A DNA stretch of 64,000 bases from Rhodosorus marinus (Eukaryota > Rhodophyta > Stylonematophyceae > Stylonematales > Stylonemataceae): positions 2,375,001 to 2,439,000 of the forward strand of contig JAMWBK010000005.1 of assembly GCA_029953675.1 (NCBI GenBank), given 5' to 3'. The notes beneath the pieces were generated by a model. The model saw only the letters and a program-made list of their open reading frames with translations, ran no database searches and was not told the DNA's origin. The position numbers were made by a program, and so were the translations under genes. Of this stretch, positions 46,886-56,526 are shown piece after piece (the first letter of the stretch is position 1; the number at the start of each line of letters is the position of its first letter).

Positions 46886-48261
46886 ATGTTTCGGACAAAG
46901 GACGTGCAGGCCACAGAGCCTTGGAGGGATTCTGAGACGTCGTCATCCGAAGGAAATCCGTTGGCTGTTTCAGGGGACCGACGGACGAGTAGCGATTTGA
47001 GAAGCTCTTGGGATGATGATATGGAGTCTGATATGTCTTCCGGGGAGATGACGCAGCTGGAGAAACGGGTGCGATCCAAGTGTGTTCGTCGGCGCAGTTG
47101 TACAGTTTTCACGCTACTAACATACTTGTCCTCTGGCTTATAGGTTCAAACTACTGAACAAAGTCTGTCGCGGAGAGTGGACAAGTCTGTATGGGAAGGT
47201 CGAGGTCCAAAACGAATCCGGACCTGGACTACCTCAGCTGCGTTCTTTTCGCAGCCCGTGTTACTTAATCAGTTTAATCTCACACCCCTGGTAAACCAGT
47301 GGTACAAGGACATCATAGTCATCCCTCACAATGCTATCAAGATGGAGCTTATGGATATGTACAAGATGCTCCGCTCTTTCGAGCTCTTTCGCCGCAAGGT
47401 AAGGTGCCTGCTGAGCCCGCTCTCTCCGAGCCCTTTTTTTTTTTTGGCCGTCATCCATCGAGAGTCTGAAGAGCATTCGCTGCTCCCTTTCGCCGCACCA
47501 GATCGCGTCGTCCGACCTAGCGCGGTTTTTTATTTGGTTTGAACTCGCGGAGAAGTTCATCGTTACCTTTCTCGATCTAGACGAAGAACTCATTATGAAA
47601 CCAGTAGACAGTGTGACGACTCTGCCAAATGTTCTTAACAAAGAGTCTAGAGCGGAAGAGAAGCAGGCCATCCGCGACACGTTTGCCGTAATAAATACTT
47701 ACCGCGTAGAGGCCGCAGTCATCAAAGAGGATGATAGCAGCTTTGACCACTTTCGACAGAGCTGTCGAATCCTGGGATCAAGACTTGGTAAGCGCAGAAT
47801 CCAACATGCTGGCTGACATTTGAGAATCCATCTCAGTATATGGCAAGAGATGGGCTCCTGGGGCCAATTTGCTGACGCCTTTGGGAACTTCATCATCTTT
47901 CTCTGCAGTGAACTATCTCTCCATAAAGGAAAAGTATATCCCCCAGCAGATCTTTCGGTTTTCAAATGAGCAGGAGACTATCTCCATGCAGAATACGATG
48001 ATGATGAAGTTGAAACGTGTCCCCACTGATGGCGATAAGTTTTACGTCTTGTACATGCGAGATTTGGACCTCAAGACGGCGAGGGCGTGGAACAAGAGGT
48101 ACCTCAGCTGGATGCAGAGAAAGTTTCGCTATCGGAAATGGCGAAGGCAGTTGAAAACACAGCACTTCAACTTTGTTGAACAGATCAAACGCGACGTTGG
48201 AGATCCTGGGAGCTCGTTCCTGCCAGGATCATGGAAAACAGAGGTCTCCCATTCTAAATAG
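46886..48261 (+). CDS. Possible hemerythrin-fold protein, metal ligands largely missing
   Basis: Four exons (46886-47068, 47144-47398, 47502-47787, 47837-48261) give 382 residues. After an acidic N-terminus comes VIPHNAIKMELMDMYKMLRS, which resembles the first helix of algal hemerythrin-like proteins ('HNAIR.EL.D'). The next exon has FIWFELAEKFIVTFLDLDEE LIMKPV, in the place of the third helix that normally reads 'WWEFV..F..EEE.LFPW'. Most of the His ligands are absent here, so oxygen or iron binding is doubtful. The last 140 residues are basic (RYLSWMQRKFRYRKWRRQLK) and unassigned. The fold call is an inference. Confidence 0.5.
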
Positions 48262-48738
48262 CCATGCATCTTACAGCGTGAGAGTCTTGAGAGCCTACAG
48301 ATATGCCTGACTCTTCAATGTTCATGCCGTTCAGTTTCCTTTTATATTGTTAATTCACTAATTGTTCTCTCAGACGCGCAGTACCTGCCGACCCGCCATG
48401 GTCAGCATACCTGCCTGTCTACACTAGATTAAAATAATACATGACACTCCAGGTTAAAAGCAACTCTACTCAGACTGCATGTCTCAAAGTTTGCAGATAC
48501 GTGTACGCTCAAGTCGTTCTCAACTGTGTTCCGTCATCACCCGTTTCCCAGCTGCAGATGTTAGCTGAACCAACCACAATTCACCCCATAGAGGAGCGGA
48601 ACATACATATTCCTCCCCTCCAATCCCAGTTGATAACAACATCAAACGCTCCATTCCCAAGTTCTAGTCCGTGATTGTGATCGAACGGTACTTTTTCTCG
48701 TGGCTCAAATAAAACCTCCCGAGAACGGATTTCCAAAG
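48262..48738. other. Convergent intergenic region
   Basis: Between the 3' ends of two facing genes; a minus-strand frame continues past the PEX11 stop but in another register. Nothing recognised. Confidence 0.4.
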
Positions 48739-49887
48739 TTAGATCTTGACGTCCAGCCATACGCCATAAAAACCAATAACGGAGGCCAGCAACCTGAAAA
48801 CCCAAATAATCAAAAGCGTGAGTGGGAATTGTCTCGTTGGCCTTTGCAGCTACTTCTCGATTGAATGCTCACCCTGATATGCCTTCGATTGTTCTGGTTT
48901 GTCGCTCTGTCAGGAACCAGAGCAAGTTCGATTCGCACGTCGCTGTGACTACATCCGAACCTTGTTTCACTACAGCAACAACCTGTTTGCGCATGGCTGT
49001 GCTATTCTTCTTGTCGAACTCGAACAAAGCCCTCTTTTCGTCATCAGCGGAACCCCCCTGCAAAATTCACAACGACACGTTGGTTTAGCTGTGATTCAGG
49101 AACCATACTTGATCAGCTCTTTGAGGAAGTTTAGCTGACATTCGAGACCGCCAGTCTGTCCCTTCTTTGGGTCCTAATCGTCTCGGAGAGGAGGTGGAGC
49201 TGTCTTAAGAACTCAAACGTCGCATTGGACAACCACATGTAGCTGCTCATGCTTTCCACCCTGACTGCTTCAGGCTTGGGAAGAGCCCTTACGCTGATGC
49301 GGTGCAACCAGACGAGGTGATCGTAGTAAAAGTAAAGGATCTCAGCAGCAACGGCAAGGACACCGAGCAATCTGGTTTTCCACGAACAACCCACGCGTTA
49401 GTCTCTGCCCGATTATTCTTGAAGCAGCGTGAATACTATCCAAACTCATTCGCTGAGCTGCGCACCTGTTCATAAGCTTTACACCCTTGTTCTTCCCGCG
49501 GAACACGACGAGGAACAATTCCTTGAAGTTCTCCACCATCTTGACCAGCCGGAGGGACTTACGTGTTGTGCTCATTGCTAGCTTCATTGAGCCGACCAGT
49601 GAAGAAGCCGTTCCACCCTTCTCTAGTGCACACACTAGCAGCATAGATGAGTACTGCACAATCTAGACCACATCAACAACAGCAAAAAACGCGACCACAA
49701 TCTGTCAGCCACCAAACAACCAGACCCAACCATCAAGCAACGCAATCCAGGACCAACTCACCCTGAAAGATTTGTCACGGCCATCAGTCCGCTTCATCAG
49801 TCCGACAAGGCGACTAATCCTCTCATCCATTTTCCCTGGATTCCTCATCCTTTCCATACCCTTACCCCACCAAAACCACCAATCCAC
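48739..49887 (-). CDS. PEX11: Peroxisomal membrane protein PEX11
   Basis: Five exons (49887-49762, 49662-49466, 49371-49149, 49057-48873, 48793-48739) give 261 residues. Family blocks: ISRLVGLMKRTDGRDKSFR joined to IVQYSSMLLVCAL (the N-terminal amphipathic region that remodels membranes), then TRKSLRLVKMVENFKELFLV, RLLGVLAVAAEILYFYYDHL VWL, and the C-terminal membrane segment GISGLLASVIGFYGVWLDVK I. The last exon holds only 18 codons; reading it in the spliced frame, not the longer overlapping open frame, gives the typical PEX11 end. The protein drives peroxisome elongation and division. Met at 49887 is first; inner Mets would also leave the domain intact. Confidence 0.9.
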
Positions 49888-50689
49888 TGATCAACAACAA
49901 CAAAACTAACTGAATAAGTCCTACAAGCCCTCATATATCTTCACCTCCTCTCCCCTCCTCTTCTTCCTACACCCATACTTATACCAAAACCTTTCACAAC
50001 CTAAACACACCTTTAAAGCTCCACCAAATCAATCCCATTCACCTCCACACCAAACTCTACACACAAACCAAACCCTAAACGGCCATTCCGTGGATACCAT
50101 CCATCCATCCATCCACTCCCTTTCATTCACGATATCACCACAAACACACGCCAACCCACCCCTTACTATAATCTCTACCAATAAATCACGTTATCCACAA
50201 AAACTATATCAATAAAATACATTTCATAAATATCCAACGACTTCATTGCCACCCCCTTCTAGAATCTATTTACCTCGTCGTATCAACCAAATAATCTTTT
50301 TAAAAACAAACTATTTCTCAATAAATGAAATCGCAGAGGGGGTTATCAACCCGTTAAGTTCGCGATAGTCAACAGCCCTTCCCTTCCCTAACCCCCCCCC
50401 CCCCTGGTTTACTTTTACCTCACGCTCTCGGTGAATCAGATTTTTTTTTTGCTCGCTGACTGCGAAAATTGCATTGCGGCTTTCTGGAGCAAATAGCAAA
50501 ACGTGTTTTTTACGTGAACCTCAGTATGTATGATGATTGATATCAATCTTTTAAAATGAGAATAATGATTGCAAAACAAGCAGGGGATGGGGAAGGCTTC
50601 GTGTTGGAGGGAGTTATGTGTGTGTTCTATGGTCAATACTTTCTGTCTCATGAATGAGTTTGTTTAATCGGGGACCGAAAGTAAAACCC
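49888..50689. other. Intergenic region with homopolymer runs
   Basis: C/A-rich stretch 49900-50200, with ccatccat repeats at about 50098-50117, and C and T runs at 50392-50404 and 50441-50450. No gene seen. Confidence 0.45.
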
Positions 50690-51060
50690 CCGAGCGGAGA
50701 AAATAACTAAGCGCGGAGAAGATCGCGCGCCTCCAACATCAAAGCCCAGCGTTCATACGCCACAGCAAGAAACTTAAAACGGATAAAACAAAGAGGACAG
50801 ACGGTCAGGGAGTTCGCGGAACAATTCCTGAAGCCACCGAGAACCAACGGAATCCATAAACCCAAAGCACTCAATGACCAGAGGTACCAGGCGATGAGCT
50901 AGAGCCGAAGCACGAAGGCCCTGGGGAAGACAAAGCCCCCGCATATTTCAACTCTTTGCGACGTCTCATACTGGCAGGGGCAAATCCACGGCGCTCCCCC
51001 GCAACCGGCAAAGAACGACTGCCTTTGGATTAGGAACTGCAAGATCAACGTACGTCGTTT
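50690..51060 (-). mobile_element. LINE ORF2 C-terminal remnant
   Basis: On minus the three frames together give pieces such as VDLAVPNPKAVVLCRLRGSA, GGAQR-like spacing lost, LRASALAHRLVPLVIECFGF MDSVGSRW and LFRELPDR, the order found after the reverse transcriptase in L1-type non-LTR elements. Several stops and frameshifts interrupt it. Only the 3' 370 bases remain; no poly-A tail or target-site duplication was identified. Recognition is by pattern only. Confidence 0.45.
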
Positions 51061-51375
51061 AATGTCTCATGGAGGTTTCTGGGTATGACTGGGCTTATCG
51101 TAGTAATCGCATTCGAAGGTAGGATTAGTTTTATCTACGTGATTGGTCAACAGGGTATAGTATTCGACTGCCTGTTGTGTTTGTTAGTACTGAACTGAGA
51201 ATTTTAGGAATGGCTTTGTCGGCCGTTGTGTCAAGTCAGAATTATCGGGATTGTTTATTTACAGAATGTGGTGGACAGGACAGTCTGTGGCTTCGCAGAA
51301 GCAAATTAGTGAGTTACTTTCGGAGCAACAGTATGCGCCTCTCGATGAGCTCCCCTTGAAACGGGCTGAGCGCAT
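51061..51375. other. Short intergenic region
   Basis: No gene recognised between the LINE remnant and the SmpB stop codon. Confidence 0.4.
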
Positions 51376-52063
51376 CTAAATAGAAATGTTCTTCATCGCC
51401 CGCTTCATTTGTCTGTCGTCTTCCCTCTTCTTGATTGTATCCCTCTTATCTGCCAGGTTCTTTCCACGGGCTAGTGCCACTTCTATCTTCAACCATCCTC
51501 GCGCTGTGAAATACGCCCTGAAAGATTTTTTTTTTACAACGTCAGTAAGCACTCTAACCGCTTTCATTGATCTGCACCACATACTTTGTTGCGATGAGGG
51601 TCATCCCCTTCTGATCTATTTCGCTTTTCAACTTCCTTATATCCCTCTTGTGCAACATGAGCCTCCTCTCACGCACTGGCTCATGATTAAAGAACGCAGA
51701 CGTCGAACCGTACGGAGCTATATTTACGTTCTTCAAAAACAGTTCCCCTTCCTTGACTGTGCAGAAGCTATCCTTAAGAGTCATCTGCCCGGCGCGAACA
51801 CTCTTAATCTCCGATCCTGTCAACTCAATTCCGCACTCGTATTTTCTCAACAGCTCATACCTAAACCGTGCCTCCCTATTCAAAATTGTAGGACTACTCG
51901 AGGAATTTGACTTTGACTTTGCACAGACTCTGACTAGCCTCTCGTTCATCCCTAGCTTCGCCAAGCCCAAGCTTATGAATCCCAAATCCGTCATTGAGAA
52001 GCACAAAAGAAGAACAAAACACAAGAGATCCTGGCACCGACAAACAAAAAAGGGGAAAAGCAA
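51376..52063 (-). CDS. smpB: SmpB, tmRNA-binding protein for organelle trans-translation
   Basis: Two exons (52063-51585 and 51517-51376) give up to 206 residues. The SmpB barrel is complete: [59 protein letters not shown], and after the intron [20 protein letters not shown], then [10 protein letters not shown] and a basic tail. SmpB delivers tmRNA to stalled ribosomes. A eukaryotic nuclear copy implies a plastid (or mitochondrial) tmRNA, which red algal and red-derived plastid genomes carry as ssrA. The first 24 codons read as a hydrophobic leader ([12 protein letters not shown]); the second Met ([15 protein letters not shown]) gives a more usual transit peptide and may be the true start. 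Confidence 0.9.
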
Positions 52064-52203
52064 ACAAAGAGAACTCTAATCGCAGAAAAAAGAGCACACA
52101 GGAAAATTGGAAAGCGATCCAAAACAGCGAAGGGCCCTTCCTTGTCCTTTACCGTTCCGTCTAATCTCCCCCCACGTTGCCACTATCGCTCAGCTTTTTG
52201 GCT

Positions 52204-52640
52204 CTAGTCGAAGTTGCAGTTGCAGTCAAAAGGGTTTGACATGGCCTTAGGAAGATCGATTTGCACTTGAAGCTGGTCCGCAGTGTTGGAACCGCTGATT
52301 GTGCCGGGATGGGCTGGTTTACGAATAAGACCAGCTCAGCTTTAGGTGTGCAGGTTTCAACGCGCTTTTATGCGAGGCTTTCTCAGAACATAAGAGCGGA
52401 GTTTGGGGATGCGTCATGGCGGAGGCGGGGATGATTTTTGTGGTTGGTGCTAGATTGCTGAAACCTTGATAGGGTTTGGTGGATAAGCGGAGGTTGCAGC
52501 CTTTGGTTTAAGAAGCATGCGTGCATACACCAAACGGTGTCATGTTGATTAGTAGCCTTTGAAACCCTAAACAAGGTGGCGTGAACAGCGTTTAGGACGG
52601 AATTGTCGTCGTCCTCTTCGAGTGCAGTATTTTCGGTCAT
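52204..52640 (-). CDS. Possible small two-exon protein
   Basis: Exon 52640-52531 (MTENTALEEDDDNSVLNAVH) and exon 52294-52204 (TADQLQVQIDLPKAMSNPFD CNCNFD) join in phase through GTGTATG and CAG sites to a 66-residue acidic protein. The end CNCNFD with two Cys is distinctive, but there is no family match. Confidence 0.3.
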
Positions 52641-52955
52641 TTAGAACGAGCAAAAAATACTAACCCAAGGCCTTCATGAGCCGGAGCCATCATGGTGAGC
52701 ACTCTTGAGGGGCCCGTCTTCATGCACAATCTTCTGTGTCCGAGAGACAGTCTTAGCTGGGGTGTCAAGGGCTTGTGAGAACGCAAAGATCGTCGCCAGC
52801 CAGCGTCCGAGGCCGGTGCTCAAATCGGTACGTCGAGAGTGGTGTGTGTGGGGGGGGGGGGTAACATCCGTTCATTTTGAATCACCTTACAGGAAGTCAT
52901 TAATTCTTCAGTTATAATAAAATAAGTTCTCCGAACAACCTCGTCGCGGAGGCTT

Positions 52956-53648
52956 CTAAGAGGCTGAGTTCAGGCGGATATTCTTCGCGGCGTCATTCAC
53001 ATGGAAAGAGCGGAGGTGGCCGTGCAACGTAGCTTTTGTAGTGAAAGTGGCGTCGCAAAACTCACAGCAGAAGGGTTTCTCTCTCATATGTACAGATCTG
53101 AGCACCTCAAAGGAAACTAGATAAAATTTAGAGCCAGTGGCACTTGCTTCATAAGGGGCAAGGAATAAGCATCTTCCTTACCTGACATGCGTGGCAAGAG
53201 TGGACTTCCTTGCAAAAGTTACGCTGCAGTGGTCGCACTTGAAAGGACGTACCCTCCGGTGAATTGCCTTCACGTGCCTGCAGGAGGTACCAGATGATGA
53301 CAAGTCAGATTAACAGTTCTGAACAGTTCCCCATTTCAAGCGATTTTCGGCACGATTGAGGAATTCATACCTATTCATATCCCCTCGAATGCCGAATCTC
53401 GACCCACATTCTACGCATTCAAACGGCCTCTGCTTTCCATGCACCAGCATACTGTGCCTCTTCATATCCGAGTTCGCTTTAAAATACCTCCCACACTCGT
53501 TGCACGAAAACATCTTGAACCTTCGATAAGGTACAATCACAGACTTATCCCGCTCCTCCCCGACACCTGACGGTGACTCAGCTGGTGAGTCAGAGACCCC
53601 AGTCCCTTCCCCCGATTTCACTGCCAAATCACTCATTGCTCTCACCAA
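52956..53648 (-). CDS. C2H2 zinc-finger protein, four fingers
   Basis: Three exons (53648-53371, 53277-53182, 53097-52956) give 171 residues with every join in phase 2. Fingers: CNECGRYFKANSDMKRH with a second His four residues later; CVECGSRFGIRGDMNRH, completed across the first intron; CDHCSVTFARKSTLATH, completed across the second; and CEFCDATFTTKATLHGH. The linkers GKQRPFE, RRVRPFK and MREKPFC follow the TGEKP pattern, so tandem DNA or RNA binding is likely. The N-terminal 50 residues are Ser/Pro/Glu-rich. Probable transcription factor; target unknown. Confidence 0.88.
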
Positions 53649-55996
53649 CCGTCCTCCTTCACCCTAAGCTAACTCCAACCCACATTCCGAACATCCCTAC
53701 AAAACCCTAATCGCATATTTAGTGCCACAAACCGAGCTACCTAACATGTGCACACCTTACACAACCAATATCATCCGGTTGGTCTGCTTATCGCCATGTT
53801 CCCATTATATACAAGAACCCAGGGGATTCTTCATCTTCTGCCTCCCCACATTGACCGTGGCTTTTTTTTCTTTTTCTTAACCTCATATGAGAATGTCCTC
53901 CATTTTAACCACTTTCCCACTAACGCAACTGGCACCACTCACCGGGCCTCAGCGACCGGCTACACCTCTGCACAACAACCACAAGGACAACGACAGACAA
54001 CAAACCAACCACATTGCCCGATCTTATGCCAAATCGAATTTCCTTATAATAATAATAAAATATTTACATGGAACGCTTTGGAATCGACCGGATTCTGGAA
54101 TTGGATTCCAGTATACCAGATGAATTTTAAGTCAGGTCAACCTACAACAGAATAATAAGTAATTTTCTATCTTCATTCAAGTACTTTCCCAGGTAGGATC
54201 AGGCAGGCCCCCATTCCCCCCCCCCTATTGGAAACGCGCGGCGAGAACACCCTTCTGATTTTGCCGCAAAAATTAGGCATATTAATAATTAATCATAAGT
54301 ATTTTAATAGTCTATATTTTATTTGAATTAGTTAATAAAAAGACCGTAACTGATGAAAATACACGCAACTCTTTCACGAGCTTATGACCTGCGATCCTTG
54401 CAGGTGAAACGAATAGAGGGGTAGATTATTGCGCTGAGGAATACCGTGGGGGTGGGGGGTAAAGCCCTCCTGAGCGGGAAGAGTCTTAGAATCTTTAGAA
54501 AGATTCCGTTCGCGTCAGCTAGCCGTTCATTGGATAAGGTTTATTATCTTATGAAAAGAATTACCCTGAAGCGATACATTTATCGTTTTATCACGTCTAC
54601 TGTCAGAATGGTTGTAAAATAATAATAAATTTCTTGTAACATTCGGGGGGATCAGGTCGAAGATGGGTGGAAAGACTTCTTTTATCGTATTATACAGTGC
54701 ATTGAATTCGCATTAGGAGGGGTACTCTTCGATTCGATTCCCCGCTCCTCTATTGCTGAAGAAATTGATGTCTTCAATCCATAAACGCTCAGATTCAACA
54801 CCGCACCGGGTTGCTTTTTCTGATAGGCCAACGTCCTTTGTCCGGAGAAGCTTAGAAAACCGGACCGAAAATAGGCTTCCTTTCTATCTCTTCAAAAACC
54901 CTCACAAACCGACTCGATTCTAGTGAATATACTAAAACCTTTGACTAGGTGGTGGGGGGTGGGAGCGAGCATAGTTTGTAATACCCCACTTGGCCAAATT
55001 ATCCAACCCGCTGAGGGACAATAATCAAGTATTCCGTAAAATCAATAAACTATTGTCTGTGCGGCAATAAAAAGAGGAGGCACTGATAAGATTGTGGTTT
55101 TGATCAACCCCGGACTCTCCACGAATCCCAGAACGTTGTAGATTAGACACCACCAAACCCTTTGACGAACCTCTAGCTCAGCCCGACAGACTCGAATATT
55201 GAATTAGTATAAAATTCCACGAAACCTAGAAAAAAAACTGGTTAGGGTTTTCTAGGTTTCCTTGTAGGAACCTCCGTCCTATCCGGAACTGCAGGCTACT
55301 AGGGTAGTTAGTGTAATCAGGACACCGTTGTGCAAAAACCGGATCTGTTTTTTAGGTCTGGAGAATGTTTTGCAGTGCAAGGCGAAGTGGTTGATCTTTC
55401 CACTGCTTGTCTCTCGCTCACCCCGAGAGACCTAGAGATAGAATTAAAATAGTTTACCATCCGCGCCCATTACAGTTTCGCAGAATCGGCAAGAGGGGCG
55501 GGATTAGGCCTCCGTTCAAGTCGTGGAAAACGAACTCGACCACGTTCATGGAAGGCTAGTAATATCGACGAAGCGAAAGAAAACTAAATAGAGGATTTTT
55601 TGGTATGGCGCCGAGGTGGTTATTCTTCCAGTGTACCTCTACCTCCGCACGCGCAGCTGGTTTCGAGGCAATCCAAGCACGCGCAACAGTAGTTTTCAGG
55701 CAGCAAAAGCTCATCGCGAGCACAAGACAACCTGGGAGTGCAAAGCGTTTCCCTAGTTTTCTTTTTTGTTGGTTTTCTTTTTTGTTCGGGGCTTCAAGCG
55801 CTGCAGCAGAAAATACTAGTATGGCACTGTGAACTCCCCGAAGTATGAGAAAACAGCTCGGGTCTTGGGCGTTTGCGTTGCGCGCGGAGGCAGAATTTGA
55901 TAGTCTATCCAACCGACGAACGTGAGCATCTAGTTTATTGGGCGGGGGCGGGGCAAGCTTTTCATCGGATTAAGGTTTTGGCTTCGGCTTCACTTT
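53649..55996. other. AT-rich intergenic region with a 13-bp hairpin
   Basis: About 2.3 kb. Short frames at 53748-54155 (+), 55605-55832 (+) and 55556-55912 (-) lack known domains. A perfect 13-base inverted repeat, gaaacctagaaaa at 55221-55233 and its complement at 55248-55260, has a 14-base loop. A G-run near 54440-54460 and two ggtggggggtggg runs around 54450 and 54955 are present. Confidence 0.45.
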
Positions 55997-56326
55997 GTGT
56001 TTACATTTGTGCTCGACTTGTTATTGTCTCACAATCCGTTCATGAGGCGTAAACTCCCCATGCTCACGGTGAGATGCTATCGTCAGAGCCGAGGCAGCCG
56101 GCTAGTCTTATCTCCATCAAAACCATTCCTCCCTTCGGCCGCAGCTGGGTGCTACTCTAAAAAGGATGAGTGGATTCGCAGAAGGCAGTTGATGGAAGTG
56201 GCTAAACATCAACTGAGATTCGCCAAACAACCTATTGCTATATGGAAAATCACTGCAAAGCAATGCGTCGAAGAACGATTTGACTTCCAGCTAAAGTCAC
56301 AACAAGTCCTATACGAAGGAAAATAA
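55997..56326 (+). CDS. Hypothetical small protein
   Basis: A 109-codon frame; a second Met at 56042 (MRRKLPMLTVRCYRQSRGSR) may be the start and gives a mitochondrial-type leader. The end is helical and basic (KKDEWIRRRQLMEVAKHQLR, then FAKQPIAIWKITAKQCVEER). A GT-AG pair inside (donor near 56068, acceptor near 56162) is possible too. No family recognised. Confidence 0.4.
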   Translation: MFTFVLDLLLSHNPFMRRKLPMLTVRCYRQSRGSRLVLSPSKPFLPSAAAGCYSKKDEWIRRRQLMEVAKHQLRFAKQPIAIWKITAKQCVEERFDFQLKSQQVLYEGK

Positions 56327-56526
56327 ATTCTAATGTGCACTATAAATATGGATCAGAGACGTTCTAGCCATTTTCCATCCTGACCGTTCATGCCAATAAC
56401 AATAGATTCATGCTCTGGCAACGCCTCACGGCATGTTAGAAAACGTAGTGGTCGACTACGCTACAGTTAAAAGTTCCTCTATCCTCGCGGGATTGCTGAA
56501 ATGAACCCCTTCAAAACAGCGATCCT

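Noticed and set aside
48581-48805. 74-codon minus ORF overlapping the PEX11 3' end
   Set aside because: The spliced PEX11 frame ends at 48739 with a proper C-terminal segment; this ORF is a shadow in another frame.
50392-50450. C and T homopolymer runs as a regulatory element
   Set aside because: Single low-complexity runs are common in this AT-rich spacer and carry no further signal.
54725-54755. Possible tRNA T-arm (ttcgattcgattcccc)
   Set aside because: The flanking bases do not pair as a T-stem and no D-arm lies upstream on either strand.
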